This document shows, one piece after another, positions 42,724 to 51,734 of a stretch of 64,000 nucleotides of DNA; positions within the stretch are counted from its first letter, which is position 1; every line of letters begins with the position of its first letter. The stretch lies in NCBI GenBank assembly GCA_016234595.1, contig JACRBG010000044.1, positions 1-64,000 on the forward strand, read 5' to 3'. Source of the stretch: Chloroflexota bacterium. GTDB lineage: Bacteria > Chloroflexota > Anaerolineae > Aggregatilineales > J027. The notes beneath the pieces are model-generated. The model was not told where the DNA came from, searched no databases, and saw nothing but the letters and a program-made list of their open reading frames with translations. The position numbers and the translations under genes were made by a program.

Positions 42724-43704
42724 CTAGGTGCGTTGGCGGGCTGTGGCAAGTAATTGATCAACGACGCGCATATTTTCAACCGCATCTTGGGCGGGGAAAC
42801 GTGGAGGGCGATTGTTGAGCAGGGCATCGGCAAAATCTTCGGCCATCAATTGATGATGATCAACTGCCGGGTTTTTGATTTCCTGATACTGGTCGCCTTG
42901 CCACAGCTTAATGGTATATTCGTTGCTAGGGCGCATGGTGAAGGCTTCCTCAACCAAAATCCGACCCGCTGACCCGCGTATTTCGTAAATATGGACGCGG
43001 TGGCTGCGTAATCCACAATCAAAATGGCCTAACACCCCCGATGGAAATTGCAGCAGGCCAATCAGGGACTCATCTACTCCGGATTTTTCGCCAAATTTAG
43101 CAAAACCCTGTACGCCAACTGGTTCTTCGCCCGTGAGCAGGCGTATCACATTGACGCAATAGCACCCCACATCCATCAACGCCCCACCTGCCAAATCTTT
43201 GTTTAGGCGGATGTTGTCTTCGCGGTTGAGGCTGAAGGTAAAGGAAGCGTTGAGCAGATGCACATCCCCAATGCGTCCCTCCGCCAACAGTTCCCGCACT
43301 TTATCCGTTTGTGGGTGGAAGCGATACATAAAGGCTTCGGCGAAAGGTACACCTTTTTGAGCAAAAGCGTCTACCATCTGTTGGGCTTCGGCGGCATTAC
43401 GCGCTAAGGGTTTTTCGCACAGCGTGGGTTTACCTGCTTCGGCACAGCGAATACTCCATTCGGCATGTTCGCTGTTGGGGAGCGGATTGTAAATAGCGTC
43501 TATATTGGGGTCGTTGAGGAGGGCTTCATAACTGCCATAGGCCGTGGGGATATTGAGTTCTCCCGCAACGGCCTGTGCTTTTTCAAGATGGCGGCTGGCA
43601 ATCGCCATCACCCGACCATTCGATGATTTTTGAATAGCCGGGATGACACGCCCTTTGCCAATATTCGCGGTGCTAATGACACCCCAACGAATCTGATTAG
43701 CCAT
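42724..43704 (-). CDS. Gfo/Idh/MocA family NAD(P)-dependent oxidoreductase
   Basis: 326 aa. The Rossmann motif is W-G-V-I-S-T-A-N-I-G near the N-terminus, and the E-K-P-L motif at 97-100 contains the conserved catalytic Lys. The C-terminal alpha/beta domain has G-G-A-L-M-D-V-G-C-Y, typical of glucose-fructose oxidoreductase-like and dihydrodiol dehydrogenase-like members. Likely acts on a sugar or polyol. It overlaps the end of the desaturase gene by 8 bp, but the metabolic link between the two is unclear. Confidence 0.93.
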   Translation of the reverse strand: MANQIRWGVISTANIGKGRVIPAIQKSSNGRVMAIASRHLEKAQAVAGELNIPTAYGSYEALLNDPNIDAIYNPLPNSEHAEWSIRCAEAGKPTLCEKPLARNAAEAQQMVDAFAQKGVPFAEAFMYRFHPQTDKVRELLAEGRIGDVHLLNASFTFSLNREDNIRLNKDLAGGALMDVGCYCVNVIRLLTGEEPVGVQGFAKFGEKSGVDESLIGLLQFPSGVLGHFDCGLRSHRVHIYEIRGSAGRILVEEAFTMRPSNEYTIKLWQGDQYQEIKNPAVDHHQLMAEDFADALLNNRPPRFPAQDAVENMRVVDQLLATARQRT

Positions 43705-44761
43705 GGGTGGCTTGTGTCCGATTCAATTGGCGGGCCAAGCGCTCGTTGCGTTCAAATTCACGGAAGGTCATCATCTTTTCGGTCGCCTCGTCCCACAAGG
43801 CCAGATTCTTGGCAACCAGTTTGACACTGCTCCAAATAGTGAGGGTCACCACTTGTTGGAATTCAGGATTCTCGTCATGGCATTCTTGCAGCAAGTAGTT
43901 GGGGATGAGTGGGCTAAGGTGATGAATGTGATGCAGGCCAATGTTGCCTGTGAACCATTGCAGGACTTTGGGCAGTTTGTAATAAGTGCTGCCTTTCAGC
44001 GCGGCATCTTCATAAGTCCAATGCGGGTCTTTTGACCAATAGGCATCTTCAAATTGATGTTGAACATAGAACATCCAAACACCTGCGCTGGAGGCAAAAA
44101 AGATCATTGGGAAATAGGCCAACAGGAAATTACCCACCCCAAAGCCGAGCGACATCAGCACAAGAAACGCCGCAAATTGTAGATCGGTACGAATAATGCT
44201 CATAATTCCGCGACGATTGTGCGTATGTTTATAGGCAAAGGGGAAACGGAACAGCACAAGGAACATCATGGGTGCGCCAATGATGAACAAGAAGGCTGGG
44301 TTACGATACATTTTGTACCCAAAGCGCTTCAATGCAGGCAGTTCACGATATTCATTCACTGTCATGGTATAAATATCGCCTGTGCCGCGATGATTGAGAT
44401 CACCATTATGCGCATGGTGAATAGCGTGGTTGGTGCGCCACATGTCATAGGGGGTTAGGGTCACGATGCTGCAAAGATTACCGACAAGCGTGTTCCATTT
44501 TTTAGATTTAAAGAATGAGCCGTGTCCCGCATCATGTTGAATAATAAAGACACGCATCATAAAGCCAGCCGCCAGCAATGAACAAGGTAGCGACAGCAAT
44601 AGGGAAACATTAACCAAAACACAGGCCAAAATCAAAAAGAACCAAAATGGCACATAGCTGTTGAGAATTTGGATTATGCTAGTGTTGATGGCGGGTTTTT
44701 GATAGGCTGCAACAATACGCACCCATGTGGGTTTGGTTTTTTTAGCAGTCGTCTCTTGCAT
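43697..44761 (-). CDS. Membrane fatty acid desaturase (acyl-lipid, delta-12/omega-6 type)
   Basis: 354-aa membrane protein with four hydrophobic helices and the three His boxes of the family: H-D-A-G-H (76-80), N-H-A-I-H-H (112-116) and H-H-I-H-H (about 287-291). It uses a di-iron centre and oxygen to add a double bond to acyl chains in lipids, tuning membrane fluidity. The sequence FIIQHDAGHGSFF and the spacing fit DesA-like desaturases found in cyanobacteria and other bacteria. First gene of the operon with the Gfo/Idh protein; a 275-bp divergent region separates it from lepB. Confidence 0.93.
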   Translation of the reverse strand: MQETTAKKTKPTWVRIVAAYQKPAINTSIIQILNSYVPFWFFLILACVLVNVSLLLSLPCSLLAAGFMMRVFIIQHDAGHGSFFKSKKWNTLVGNLCSIVTLTPYDMWRTNHAIHHAHNGDLNHRGTGDIYTMTVNEYRELPALKRFGYKMYRNPAFLFIIGAPMMFLVLFRFPFAYKHTHNRRGIMSIIRTDLQFAAFLVLMSLGFGVGNFLLAYFPMIFFASSAGVWMFYVQHQFEDAYWSKDPHWTYEDAALKGSTYYKLPKVLQWFTGNIGLHHIHHLSPLIPNYLLQECHDENPEFQQVVTLTIWSSVKLVAKNLALWDEATEKMMTFREFERNERLARQLNRTQATHG

Positions 44762-44983
44762 TTGGGGGTCTTTCCTTTGCTACTCGGCAACTACGATACT
44801 ATCTGTGAAAAGTGTCACATTAGGATGTTTACAGAATGAAACACCTTTTTTTGCCAAAAGTCACGGCCTATTTTTGAATTTGGTGAATTTTATCAAAAAT
44901 TATCTAATTTATTCTTTCACGCCGAACCTGACGTTTTACACATTTTTTGCAAATTTTTCGGCGAACCTCGGCCTGTGCAGGTG

Positions 44984-44989
44984 TATAAT
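44984..44989 (+). promoter_or_regulatory. -10 element of the lepB promoter
   Basis: Perfect TATAAT 48 bp before the lepB GTG. The expected -35 position (GCGAAC) is poor. The rest of the 275-bp divergent gap is AT-rich with no gene. Confidence 0.45.
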
Positions 44990-45036
44990 AAATCGGTGTG
45001 GGTTAATAGAGACTCACCTTTGAAGGAGAATAGCGC

Positions 45037-45657
45037 GTGTATCCGTACCAAGATGATCCTCAACAACCCCAAGTAGAAATCAACCCATTGCCTGACTCCC
45101 ATACACCCGAAACTCGTTCCCTCCGCAAAAGAGGTGGTGGATTGTTCCGTGAGGTTTTTCAGACGGCCCTGCTGGTAATTATTCTCTATACGGGTCTCAA
45201 CTTGTTCATTCCACGTTATATTGTGGAAGGCCACAGCATGGAACCCAATTTCCATGACCATGAACGCATTGTTGTTTCGCGGCTGAGTTATATGTTGGGC
45301 GATCCCCAACGCGGCGATGTAGTGGTCTTGGACTTGGATCACACGGTTGATTTGCTGAAGCGGATTGTGGCCCTGCCGGGTGAAACAGTCACCATGGAAG
45401 ACGGTCAGCTTTATATCAATGGGGTAGCCATTGATGAACCCTATGTCGCGGAATTATGCCGCACCTATTCTTGCCAAGACCGCAAATGGGTGTTGGGCGA
45501 TGACGAATATTTTGTCTTGGGGGATAACCGCAACCACAGCCGCGACAGTCACGACTTTGGGCCGATTAAACGCTCCCAAATTATCGGCAAAGTCCTTATG
45601 AAATATTGGCCGCCGAGTGATTGGTCGTGGATTCCCGGTCAAGATTACACTAACTAG
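45037..45657 (+). CDS. lepB: Signal peptidase I
   Basis: 206 aa from a GTG with AAGGAG 8 nt upstream. One transmembrane helix (about 41-60) precedes the S26 catalytic domain: nucleophile Ser67 (E-G-H-S-M-E-P), general base Lys108 (L-L-K-R-I-V-A-L-P-G) and the box E V-L-G-D-N-R-x-x-S-x-D-S. It cleaves Sec/Tat signal peptides outside the membrane. Single-TM form as in Gram-positives and cyanobacteria. It lies 6 bp upstream of the M23-propeller gene, so they are co-transcribed. Confidence 0.97.
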   Translation: MYPYQDDPQQPQVEINPLPDSHTPETRSLRKRGGGLFREVFQTALLVIILYTGLNLFIPRYIVEGHSMEPNFHDHERIVVSRLSYMLGDPQRGDVVVLDLDHTVDLLKRIVALPGETVTMEDGQLYINGVAIDEPYVAELCRTYSCQDRKWVLGDDEYFVLGDNRNHSRDSHDFGPIKRSQIIGKVLMKYWPPSDWSWIPGQDYTN

Positions 45658-45663
45658 CCTTCT

Positions 45664-47298
45664 ATGCGACGTTTTTGGAACCTTTGGGTCACTTGCGTCG
45701 CTGTTTTATATGGTGGGGTTATTGTTTCAGCTAGTACCCCACCTGCTCCCATTCATGCCTCTGTGGAACAACAAACTTGCGGTGTGGTGGATTCCTCCGA
45801 CGACTTTGATTACCCAGTAGATACCACCGAATTTCAATTGATTAACCCTTTTATGCGCCCCAATGCTCGCTTTGAAGGCCAGCTTCATGCCGGGGATGAT
45901 TGGGTCAAACGCGAAGGGCCATCGCTAGGGTTGCCTGTGCGGGCTTTTGCGCCGGGGCGTGTTACATACTCCAATCCAGAAGGCTGGGGCCGCGATCGTG
46001 GGGTGGTTATCGTTGAACATAGCTTCCCTACTGGCACAGTTTACTCATTATATGGGCATATGGAGGAAAGTGGTGGTTATCTCTTTCCAACTCTGGGGAC
46101 GTGTGTCAACAAGGGTGATATTGTCGGGGCGATTAGTGATCCGCGCCCTGCTCCCCATCTGCATTTTGAAATCCGGACCATGTGGCCCAATTATCCGGGG
46201 CCGGGGTATTGGACAGTTGACCCTCGACTGCGTGGCTGGCTGAATCCCCGCCAGTTTATTGAAAATTGGCGTGGTTGGCTAAATCCGGCCCATCGCTGGC
46301 ACACGACCTTGTTGGATGAAAGTGGCCCTCATTTTGACCCCATTTTCCGTGAAGATGGTATTTTGTTATTTGTCGATGGCAATCAATATCGGGCCTATAA
46401 CAATGAGGCGGGTCGGTTATGGGAATATCGCTTGGCCGATTCGATTGAGGTCGTTGGTTTTGCAGGTTTGGCCGATGGAGCTAGCCAAGTCGCCCTCATT
46501 GGTGCAGCCGATGGGCGCGTGCAAATTTGGAATCAATATGGTGGTTTTTTAGAGGAGTGGTCAACCGGATTAGCGGGCATTGCTCAGGGGCCGATGGTGC
46601 TAGGTCAGTTGATTTTACTGGTAGATACTAACGCCACTTTGCATGTTTATGATTTACAGCGCCAGCCTATCGCCGAATATAGCGCAATCAACCGGATTGT
46701 TACTCAAGCCGCCTCCCCTCAATTTAATACACTGTTGACCAGTGGCAATGAATTGTTGATGTTTTCATCCGCTGGTGAATTGATGGAACGGGTTGACATT
46801 TTGCCCAATTCTGACCTTGCCGCCGCCCCTGATGGGACTATTTATCTACGCAATCAGGGTACACTCCAAACAATGAGCCCTGCTGGTAGCCCCGCGACCT
46901 TAGTGGACAACCTCGAAATTAACCGCACTGACAGCACCATGCTTGCCACCGATTTGGGTTTGTTGGTGACGTGGGGGGTGAATGGCAAAAATACCCTCTC
47001 AGCATTTTCAGCTGAAGGCAAAACTATTTGGACAACCGAGGTCGGGGTGGAAAATTTAAGCCATGCTCGGTTAGTTGAAGCCAATGCGTGTACGCTGGTT
47101 TTGGCAGACCAAACAGGCCATATTCTGGCCTTTGACACCCAGACCGGCACACCGTTGGGCCAAGTCAGTGTTTGGGGGGATTATCGTAATGAGATTTGGC
47201 TGGGCAGCTATCCCAATGAAAATTTGCTGCGGGTCATGCTGTCGAATCAACTGCTTGGTCTTGATCTTGATATCCTGGCAGGTCGAGCCTGTGACTGA
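45664..47298 (+). CDS. Secreted M23 peptidase fused to a PQQ/WD-like beta-propeller
   Basis: 544 aa with a Sec signal peptide (about 1-24). The M23 domain (about 60-205) has Q-L-H-A-G-D-D-W, the S-L-Y-G-H strand and P-H-L-H-F-E, so its zinc site is complete. The remaining 330 residues form repeated beta strands of the PQQ-like type (G-I-L-L-F-V-D-G-N-Q-Y-R, GRVQIWNQYGGFLEEW, A-L-L-V-D-T-N-A-T-L-H-V-Y-D-like) that should fold as a propeller. The combination is unusual; the propeller may recognise wall polymers or a protein partner. It follows lepB by 6 bp, and its stop overlaps the uridine kinase-like start. Confidence 0.88.
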   Translation: MRRFWNLWVTCVAVLYGGVIVSASTPPAPIHASVEQQTCGVVDSSDDFDYPVDTTEFQLINPFMRPNARFEGQLHAGDDWVKREGPSLGLPVRAFAPGRVTYSNPEGWGRDRGVVIVEHSFPTGTVYSLYGHMEESGGYLFPTLGTCVNKGDIVGAISDPRPAPHLHFEIRTMWPNYPGPGYWTVDPRLRGWLNPRQFIENWRGWLNPAHRWHTTLLDESGPHFDPIFREDGILLFVDGNQYRAYNNEAGRLWEYRLADSIEVVGFAGLADGASQVALIGAADGRVQIWNQYGGFLEEWSTGLAGIAQGPMVLGQLILLVDTNATLHVYDLQRQPIAEYSAINRIVTQAASPQFNTLLTSGNELLMFSSAGELMERVDILPNSDLAAAPDGTIYLRNQGTLQTMSPAGSPATLVDNLEINRTDSTMLATDLGLLVTWGVNGKNTLSAFSAEGKTIWTTEVGVENLSHARLVEANACTLVLADQTGHILAFDTQTGTPLGQVSVWGDYRNEIWLGSYPNENLLRVMLSNQLLGLDLDILAGRACD

Positions 47299-47977
47299 TG
47301 AAATTGCCATGCCCCGTGCCGAATTAATTGCCCAAATCGCTGACTATATCATCCAATTAAAACGTCCTCCGCCCGTCAAAATTGCGATTGATGGCATTGA
47401 TGCGTCCGGCAAAACCACTCTCGCCGATGAATTAGCCACGTTTTTACAGCAAGCCGGGCATCCCATCATTCGGGCTTCCATTGATGGGTTTCATAATCCG
47501 CGTGAGGTGCGCCATCAACAAGGGTCGCTTTCCCCCGCAGGCTATTTTTATGACTCGTTTAATTACCCCGCTTTGAAAAAACTATTGCTCGACCCCCTCA
47601 GTGAAAATGGTGATTTACATTATCAGACCGCTCTATTTGACTTCAAAACAGATACGGGTGTGCCTGTGCCCATTGAAGTCGCGCCGGACAACGCTATTTT
47701 GTTATTGGACGGTGTGTTTCTTCAACGGCCTGAGTTAATGGCCTATTGGGATTGTAGGATTTTTGTGGATGTATCTTTTGAGGTGGCGTTAGCAAGAGCT
47801 TTGGAACGCGATATAGCCTTATTTGGCGACAAGGCAACGGTGCTAGAACATTACCAAAAACGCTATATTCCAGCCCAACAACTTTATATGCGTTTATACC
47901 AGCCCCAAGTAAGTGCCCATATCGTAGTCAAAAATGATGACCCCACCAACGCAACTTTAATTATCGAGCACTCCTAG
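47291..47977 (+). CDS. Uridine kinase-like P-loop kinase
   Basis: 228 aa from a GTG at 47291 (AGG about 9 nt upstream; ATG 47309 is an alternative). Walker A is G-I-D-A-S-G-K-T-T, followed by SIDGFHNPREVR in the substrate loop and L-L-D-G-V-F-L-Q-R. It belongs to the PRK/uridine kinase superfamily, whose members phosphorylate uridine, pantothenate or phosphoribulose-like compounds; the substrate is not certain here. The start overlaps the stop of the peptidase gene by 8 bp. Downstream is a bidirectional terminator. Confidence 0.88.
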   Translation: MTDEIAMPRAELIAQIADYIIQLKRPPPVKIAIDGIDASGKTTLADELATFLQQAGHPIIRASIDGFHNPREVRHQQGSLSPAGYFYDSFNYPALKKLLLDPLSENGDLHYQTALFDFKTDTGVPVPIEVAPDNAILLLDGVFLQRPELMAYWDCRIFVDVSFEVALARALERDIALFGDKATVLEHYQKRYIPAQQLYMRLYQPQVSAHIVVKNDDPTNATLIIEHS

Positions 47978-47989
47978 CAACAAACAAAA

Positions 47990-48013
47990 ACGCCCAAGTT
48001 CGGGGCGTCTTTT
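47990..48013. terminator. Bidirectional terminator
   Basis: Arms ACGCCC (47990-47995) and GGGCGT (48003-48008); CTTTTAG follows on the plus strand and TTTTTGTTTG on the minus strand. It serves both convergent genes. Confidence 0.75.
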
Positions 48014-48035
48014 AGGATAGAAGCAATCTTGTGAG

Positions 48036-49673
48036 CTAGTTGTCAGCCAGCTTGATGATACAGCCCTCATTGCCGCGCAAATGCAGCGAGTTTGGGTTGA
48101 CGGATTCCTCGCGATCTAAACGAGTCGAAAGGACTATCTGCCCACCTTGATTGATGGGAAGATGTAAATCTTGTGCCTCACTAGAGAAATTGAGGGCCAC
48201 CAACCACTGCTCACCTTGATATTCGCGCAGATAAACAAGGCATTGTCCATTGGCCTGTTGAACCGTCGAATATTTTCCGGCATGGAGGGCTGGTGTTGCA
48301 CGCCGTAGGGCTAATAATCGGCGGCTAAAAGTGAGGGTAGAATTGGGGTCGTTCCGTTGGCTTGCCACATTAATTTCAGTGTAATCATCGGCAACAGGCA
48401 GCCATGTTTGAACCCCCGGCGCACTAAACCCTGCATTGGGTGTTGTGTCCCATTGCATCGGAGTACGTTCGGGGTCGCGCCCCACGCCAATACCCTGCAC
48501 ATTTTTACCCCATGGGTCTTGTTCCAATTCTGGGGGGATGTCCACGTCATGCATCCCAATTTCATCCCCATAATAGATAGTGGGTGTGCCGCGCAAAGTT
48601 AACAACAGCATCATCGCTGTCCGAGCCGATTCTGGCCCGATACGGCTGGCAATGCGGTGTTCGTCGTGATTGCCGAGGACATAATTAGGCCATGCTCCTT
48701 GTGGCAGTGCCCCTTCCACCCCCTCAATCACTTTTTGGAAAGCTTGCGGATTCCAAGCTGCTCCAATAAAGCCAAAATTGAAGGGCATATGCAGCTCATC
48801 GAGTTTTTCGCCGTAATAGGTCGCCCACTTTGCCCAGTCGAAAATATGGATTTCACCGACGGAGAAGCGGGGACGACTGGTGCTATAGCGATCCAGCAGG
48901 GCCCGGAATTCACGCATGACGACATGAATGTCCCGATGGCCGATGTCGTTGACATGTAATTGGGAATCATATTCACCCATCGGCTTGAACCCAATGGTCT
49001 TTTCAAGATTGGGTGGGTTATCGCTCAAATGGGGGTCTTTCATAATGTAGTGGGCCACGTCAATGCGGAAGCCATCCACATCCCGTTCCAGCCAAAACTG
49101 AATGGCATCAAACATGGCCTGTTTGACTTCAGGATTCCGCCAATTGAGATCGGGTTGTTCTTTAAGGAAGCTGTGCAGATAGTATTGCTGGGTGGTTTCA
49201 TCCCATTCCCAAGCCGGCCCGCCAAAAACGGACAACCAGTTATTGGGTAGGCTACCATCTTCTTTAGGGTCTTCCCAAAAATACCAATTTCGTTTGGGAT
49301 TATTACGGGATGAACGTGACTCAACAAACCAAGGGTGCTGATCAGAACTATGATTCGGCACAAAATCAATAATGACGTACAGGCCGCGCTGGTGGGCTTC
49401 TTTTATTAGTGTGTCAAAATCCGCCAGCGTGCCAAACATGGGGTTGATATCACAATAATCACTGACATCATAGCCAAAATCCGCCATGGGGGATGGGTAA
49501 ATCGGCGACAGCCAAAGCGTATCAATGCCTAACTCGCTTAGATAATCCAGTTTGGTGATTACCCCTTTCAAATCCCCAATCCCATCATTATTGTTGTCTT
49601 TAAAACTCCGGGGATAGATTTGATAGATGACGCCGCGCTGCCACCATAACGTCTCATTTGAATTCGGTTGCAT
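48036..49673 (-). CDS. GH13 alpha-glucosidase (oligo-1,6-glucosidase type)
   Basis: 545 aa from the ATG at 49673, with AAAGGA 7 nt upstream. N-terminus WWQRGVIYQIYPRSFKD, with IDFVPNHSSDQHPWF. Catalytic residues: nucleophile Asp205 (F-R-I-D-V-A), acid Glu274 (V-G-E-I-H) and Asp337 (N-H-D-E-H). No signal peptide, so it is cytosolic and should cleave glucose from the non-reducing ends of maltose, isomaltose or related sugars. The substrate specificity (alpha-1,4 or alpha-1,6) cannot be fixed from sequence. It could feed on the same alpha-glucans as the trehalose synthase at 35819. Confidence 0.93.
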   Translation of the reverse strand: MQPNSNETLWWQRGVIYQIYPRSFKDNNNDGIGDLKGVITKLDYLSELGIDTLWLSPIYPSPMADFGYDVSDYCDINPMFGTLADFDTLIKEAHQRGLYVIIDFVPNHSSDQHPWFVESRSSRNNPKRNWYFWEDPKEDGSLPNNWLSVFGGPAWEWDETTQQYYLHSFLKEQPDLNWRNPEVKQAMFDAIQFWLERDVDGFRIDVAHYIMKDPHLSDNPPNLEKTIGFKPMGEYDSQLHVNDIGHRDIHVVMREFRALLDRYSTSRPRFSVGEIHIFDWAKWATYYGEKLDELHMPFNFGFIGAAWNPQAFQKVIEGVEGALPQGAWPNYVLGNHDEHRIASRIGPESARTAMMLLLTLRGTPTIYYGDEIGMHDVDIPPELEQDPWGKNVQGIGVGRDPERTPMQWDTTPNAGFSAPGVQTWLPVADDYTEINVASQRNDPNSTLTFSRRLLALRRATPALHAGKYSTVQQANGQCLVYLREYQGEQWLVALNFSSEAQDLHLPINQGGQIVLSTRLDREESVNPNSLHLRGNEGCIIKLADN

Positions 49674-49724
49674 GAGCTTTTCCTTTGAGTACCGACAGGT
49701 CAAAAATGTGGGGAATATAGGTGC

Positions 49725-50645
49725 TTAGCTGCCCCATGCGTCTTGCTGGCGAATGACAATCGCTTCGATACTACGCTCCCTAAACCACCCGACCATCTGG
49801 TCACGCATAACAATGAGTTCTGTACTGTAATGGGTCGCACCAAGCAAATTGATGTCCAAGCCTGCGATATATTTAGGAAATTCCTCGCGGTTGCGACGGG
49901 CATACTCGCTAGTGCCAAACAACCACCAATGTCCGGTAATATAGGTATCTACGCTAAGTTGACGGGCCTCATCAATAAATTGAGGATCACCGCCACCACC
50001 GGGGACGATGGCAATGTGATGCACCGAACTCCCATTGTTTAAGCATTGGTCGTAACGTAAGCTGGGTAGTTCACACACCTCCGCTAATTTTTGGGCAATT
50101 TCTTGAAACGTGGTGGATTTGACTGTGCCATGTATCCCCGCGTAGCCTGCCACGTAATAACCAAACCGCTGTTGATCTTCCAACCCTAGCGCATCGGCAA
50201 AGGCATTGGCGGTGCTGATTTCAGGGTGACAATCTAAGGGCGCATGGCAGCTATAGAGGCTGATATTGTGTTCTTTCAATTCTTCTAGCTGCTCAACCTT
50301 GATCGGGGTAAATTCGGCGGTTTTTTCACTGTAGGCGGTGGGGTGATGGGTAAAAATCAGTGATCCTTTAGCGCCCCGCTCGACCTCTTTGGCAATGATT
50401 TTGTCAATGATACCCTGTGTAGGAAACACAGTTAGATAGGCTCGGTCAATGGTGGCTTCAGGTTCAGGATTTTCTAGCATCAAGCCATTCCACACCCCTT
50501 CAGCAAAAGTAGGGCGATAGAACCGCTGGACAGCGCCTTTATAGCTCTCTGGTAAAAATTGCTCCCAATCTTTCTCGACAAACGCTTCAATGTTAAAAAA
50601 CGTGTCGAGTTCAATACAAATCTCACGCAGGTCAACTGCGGTCAT
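49725..50645 (-). CDS. NIF3 / dinuclear metal-centre hexameric protein
   Basis: 306-aa NIF3-family protein. Metal ligands are visible in T-H-H-P, C-H-A-P-L-D, T-G-H-W and the C-terminal H-Y-S-T-E. These proteins bind two metal ions in a toroidal hexamer and are often annotated as GTP cyclohydrolase type 2, though the real function is unsettled. The upstream gene overlaps it by 4 bp (ATGA), so the pair is coupled. Confidence 0.92.
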   Translation of the reverse strand: MTAVDLREICIELDTFFNIEAFVEKDWEQFLPESYKGAVQRFYRPTFAEGVWNGLMLENPEPEATIDRAYLTVFPTQGIIDKIIAKEVERGAKGSLIFTHHPTAYSEKTAEFTPIKVEQLEELKEHNISLYSCHAPLDCHPEISTANAFADALGLEDQQRFGYYVAGYAGIHGTVKSTTFQEIAQKLAEVCELPSLRYDQCLNNGSSVHHIAIVPGGGGDPQFIDEARQLSVDTYITGHWWLFGTSEYARRNREEFPKYIAGLDINLLGATHYSTELIVMRDQMVGWFRERSIEAIVIRQQDAWGS

Positions 50646-51304
50646 TCGTCGGCTTCCTCTTGATTTTGCGAGCGCGAATTACGCTCGGCATAAGATTTCG
50701 CTTCGCGCTGTACAAATTCGACGCAGGCCACAATACTTGGGTCAGGGCGAATATCCCAACTAAGGGGAATGGTCTTGGCTTGGATAATCTCCAATGAGGG
50801 CCATGCTGCTTCCACAAAACCAAGTGCCCCCGTTTGTGGATAGAGCCTAAGACAGCCATTTTCTGTTACCCCAATTGCCCCGTCAAAGGGCGGGTCATCC
50901 AGCGCCCATGTGACAGCTGGCGCAGCGGCGTGTGGCCCCAAATAGACTGTCATATCCCGCCATTTCCAGCGGGCGGGCATGGTATTTTCAAGCAAGCGCA
51001 TTTGCACCGTTTCTTGCATCCCCATAATATCCTCTACCGCCAAACCATCGGCGTTGACGGCAGCATAACTCATGGCATCAAGAACGAGGTAAGGGGCGCG
51101 ATTTTCGGTAACTTGACATTCCCACGACTCCTCATTCCATGCGCCGCCCAAATCCAAAATCAAAATGGGGCGTGGATTTTCAGCCACCAGCGCCGAACGC
51201 ATTCGTTGAATCATGGCGGATACATGTGGCATCAATTCAAAATTGGCCCGCAAGTACGCTGTGAACAAGATCATCAGCGATGGCGAAGAAGAATGATCAC
51301 TCAC
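50642..51304 (-). CDS. Hypothetical protein resembling a degenerate 5'-nucleotidase metallophosphatase domain
   Basis: 220 aa, no signal peptide. The order of elements (I-L-F-T-A-Y-L-R-A-N-F-E-L-M-P, then ARMRSALVAENPRPILILDLGG-like helix and strand, then PYLVLDAMSYAAVNADGL) follows the N-terminal calcineurin-like domain of bacterial 5'-nucleotidases, where the first block carries N-D-x-H and the second D-x-G-D metal ligands. Here those ligands are replaced. The link is by eye and moderate. The C-terminus is polar (R-N-S-R-S-Q-N-Q-E-E). It overlaps the NIF3 gene by 4 bp. If correct, this would be a non-catalytic member of that fold. Confidence 0.6.
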   Translation of the reverse strand: MSDHSSSPSLMILFTAYLRANFELMPHVSAMIQRMRSALVAENPRPILILDLGGAWNEESWECQVTENRAPYLVLDAMSYAAVNADGLAVEDIMGMQETVQMRLLENTMPARWKWRDMTVYLGPHAAAPAVTWALDDPPFDGAIGVTENGCLRLYPQTGALGFVEAAWPSLEIIQAKTIPLSWDIRPDPSIVACVEFVQREAKSYAERNSRSQNQEEADE

Positions 51305-51318
51305 AGGGGTAAACTCGA

Positions 51319-51717
51319 CTACTCACGGATTTGCATAAGCATATTGCCAAGATGCCAATAAGCATCCAACCGGGCAATTTTGTCGGCAGCAAATTGAAAA
51401 ACAGAAATGCCGCTAAACTCAGCGGTTTTGGAATTTTTGGCCGTTCCGCTCACTGACCAACGAACCGCCAGTCGGTCAGTGCCTCCGGGGTAAACGCTAT
51501 CGGTTCGCATTTCAAAAAAGTGCCATGTGTCGGTCAACCCCGCAAAAAATTTCCGCAACCCCGTCTCACCTTGATATTCTGCCGTGCCATGTGGGTCATT
51601 GACTACGCAATCGGGGGTAAATAAATGCACATATTGGTCAAGGCTAAAATTGTTGAGGGCCTTCAAATAGCTCTCGACCAACTTCACTTGCTGTAAATAA
51701 CGTTCTTTCGAGTCCAT
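51319..51717 (-). CDS. SnoaL-like / NTF2-fold protein
   Basis: 132-aa soluble protein of the NTF2-like superfamily. The pattern YLKALNNFSLDQYVHLFTPDC, the E-Y-x-G-x-x-G-L-R-K-F-F block and the final VFQFAADKIARLDAYW strand are typical of SnoaL-like polyketide cyclase or nuclear transport factor folds. The enzyme activity, if any, is not predictable. The 17-bp gap to the SRPBCC gene upstream suggests co-transcription. Confidence 0.88.
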   Translation of the reverse strand: MDSKERYLQQVKLVESYLKALNNFSLDQYVHLFTPDCVVNDPHGTAEYQGETGLRKFFAGLTDTWHFFEMRTDSVYPGGTDRLAVRWSVSGTAKNSKTAEFSGISVFQFAADKIARLDAYWHLGNMLMQIRE

Positions 51718-51734
51718 ATGGGGCGCTCCTACGG

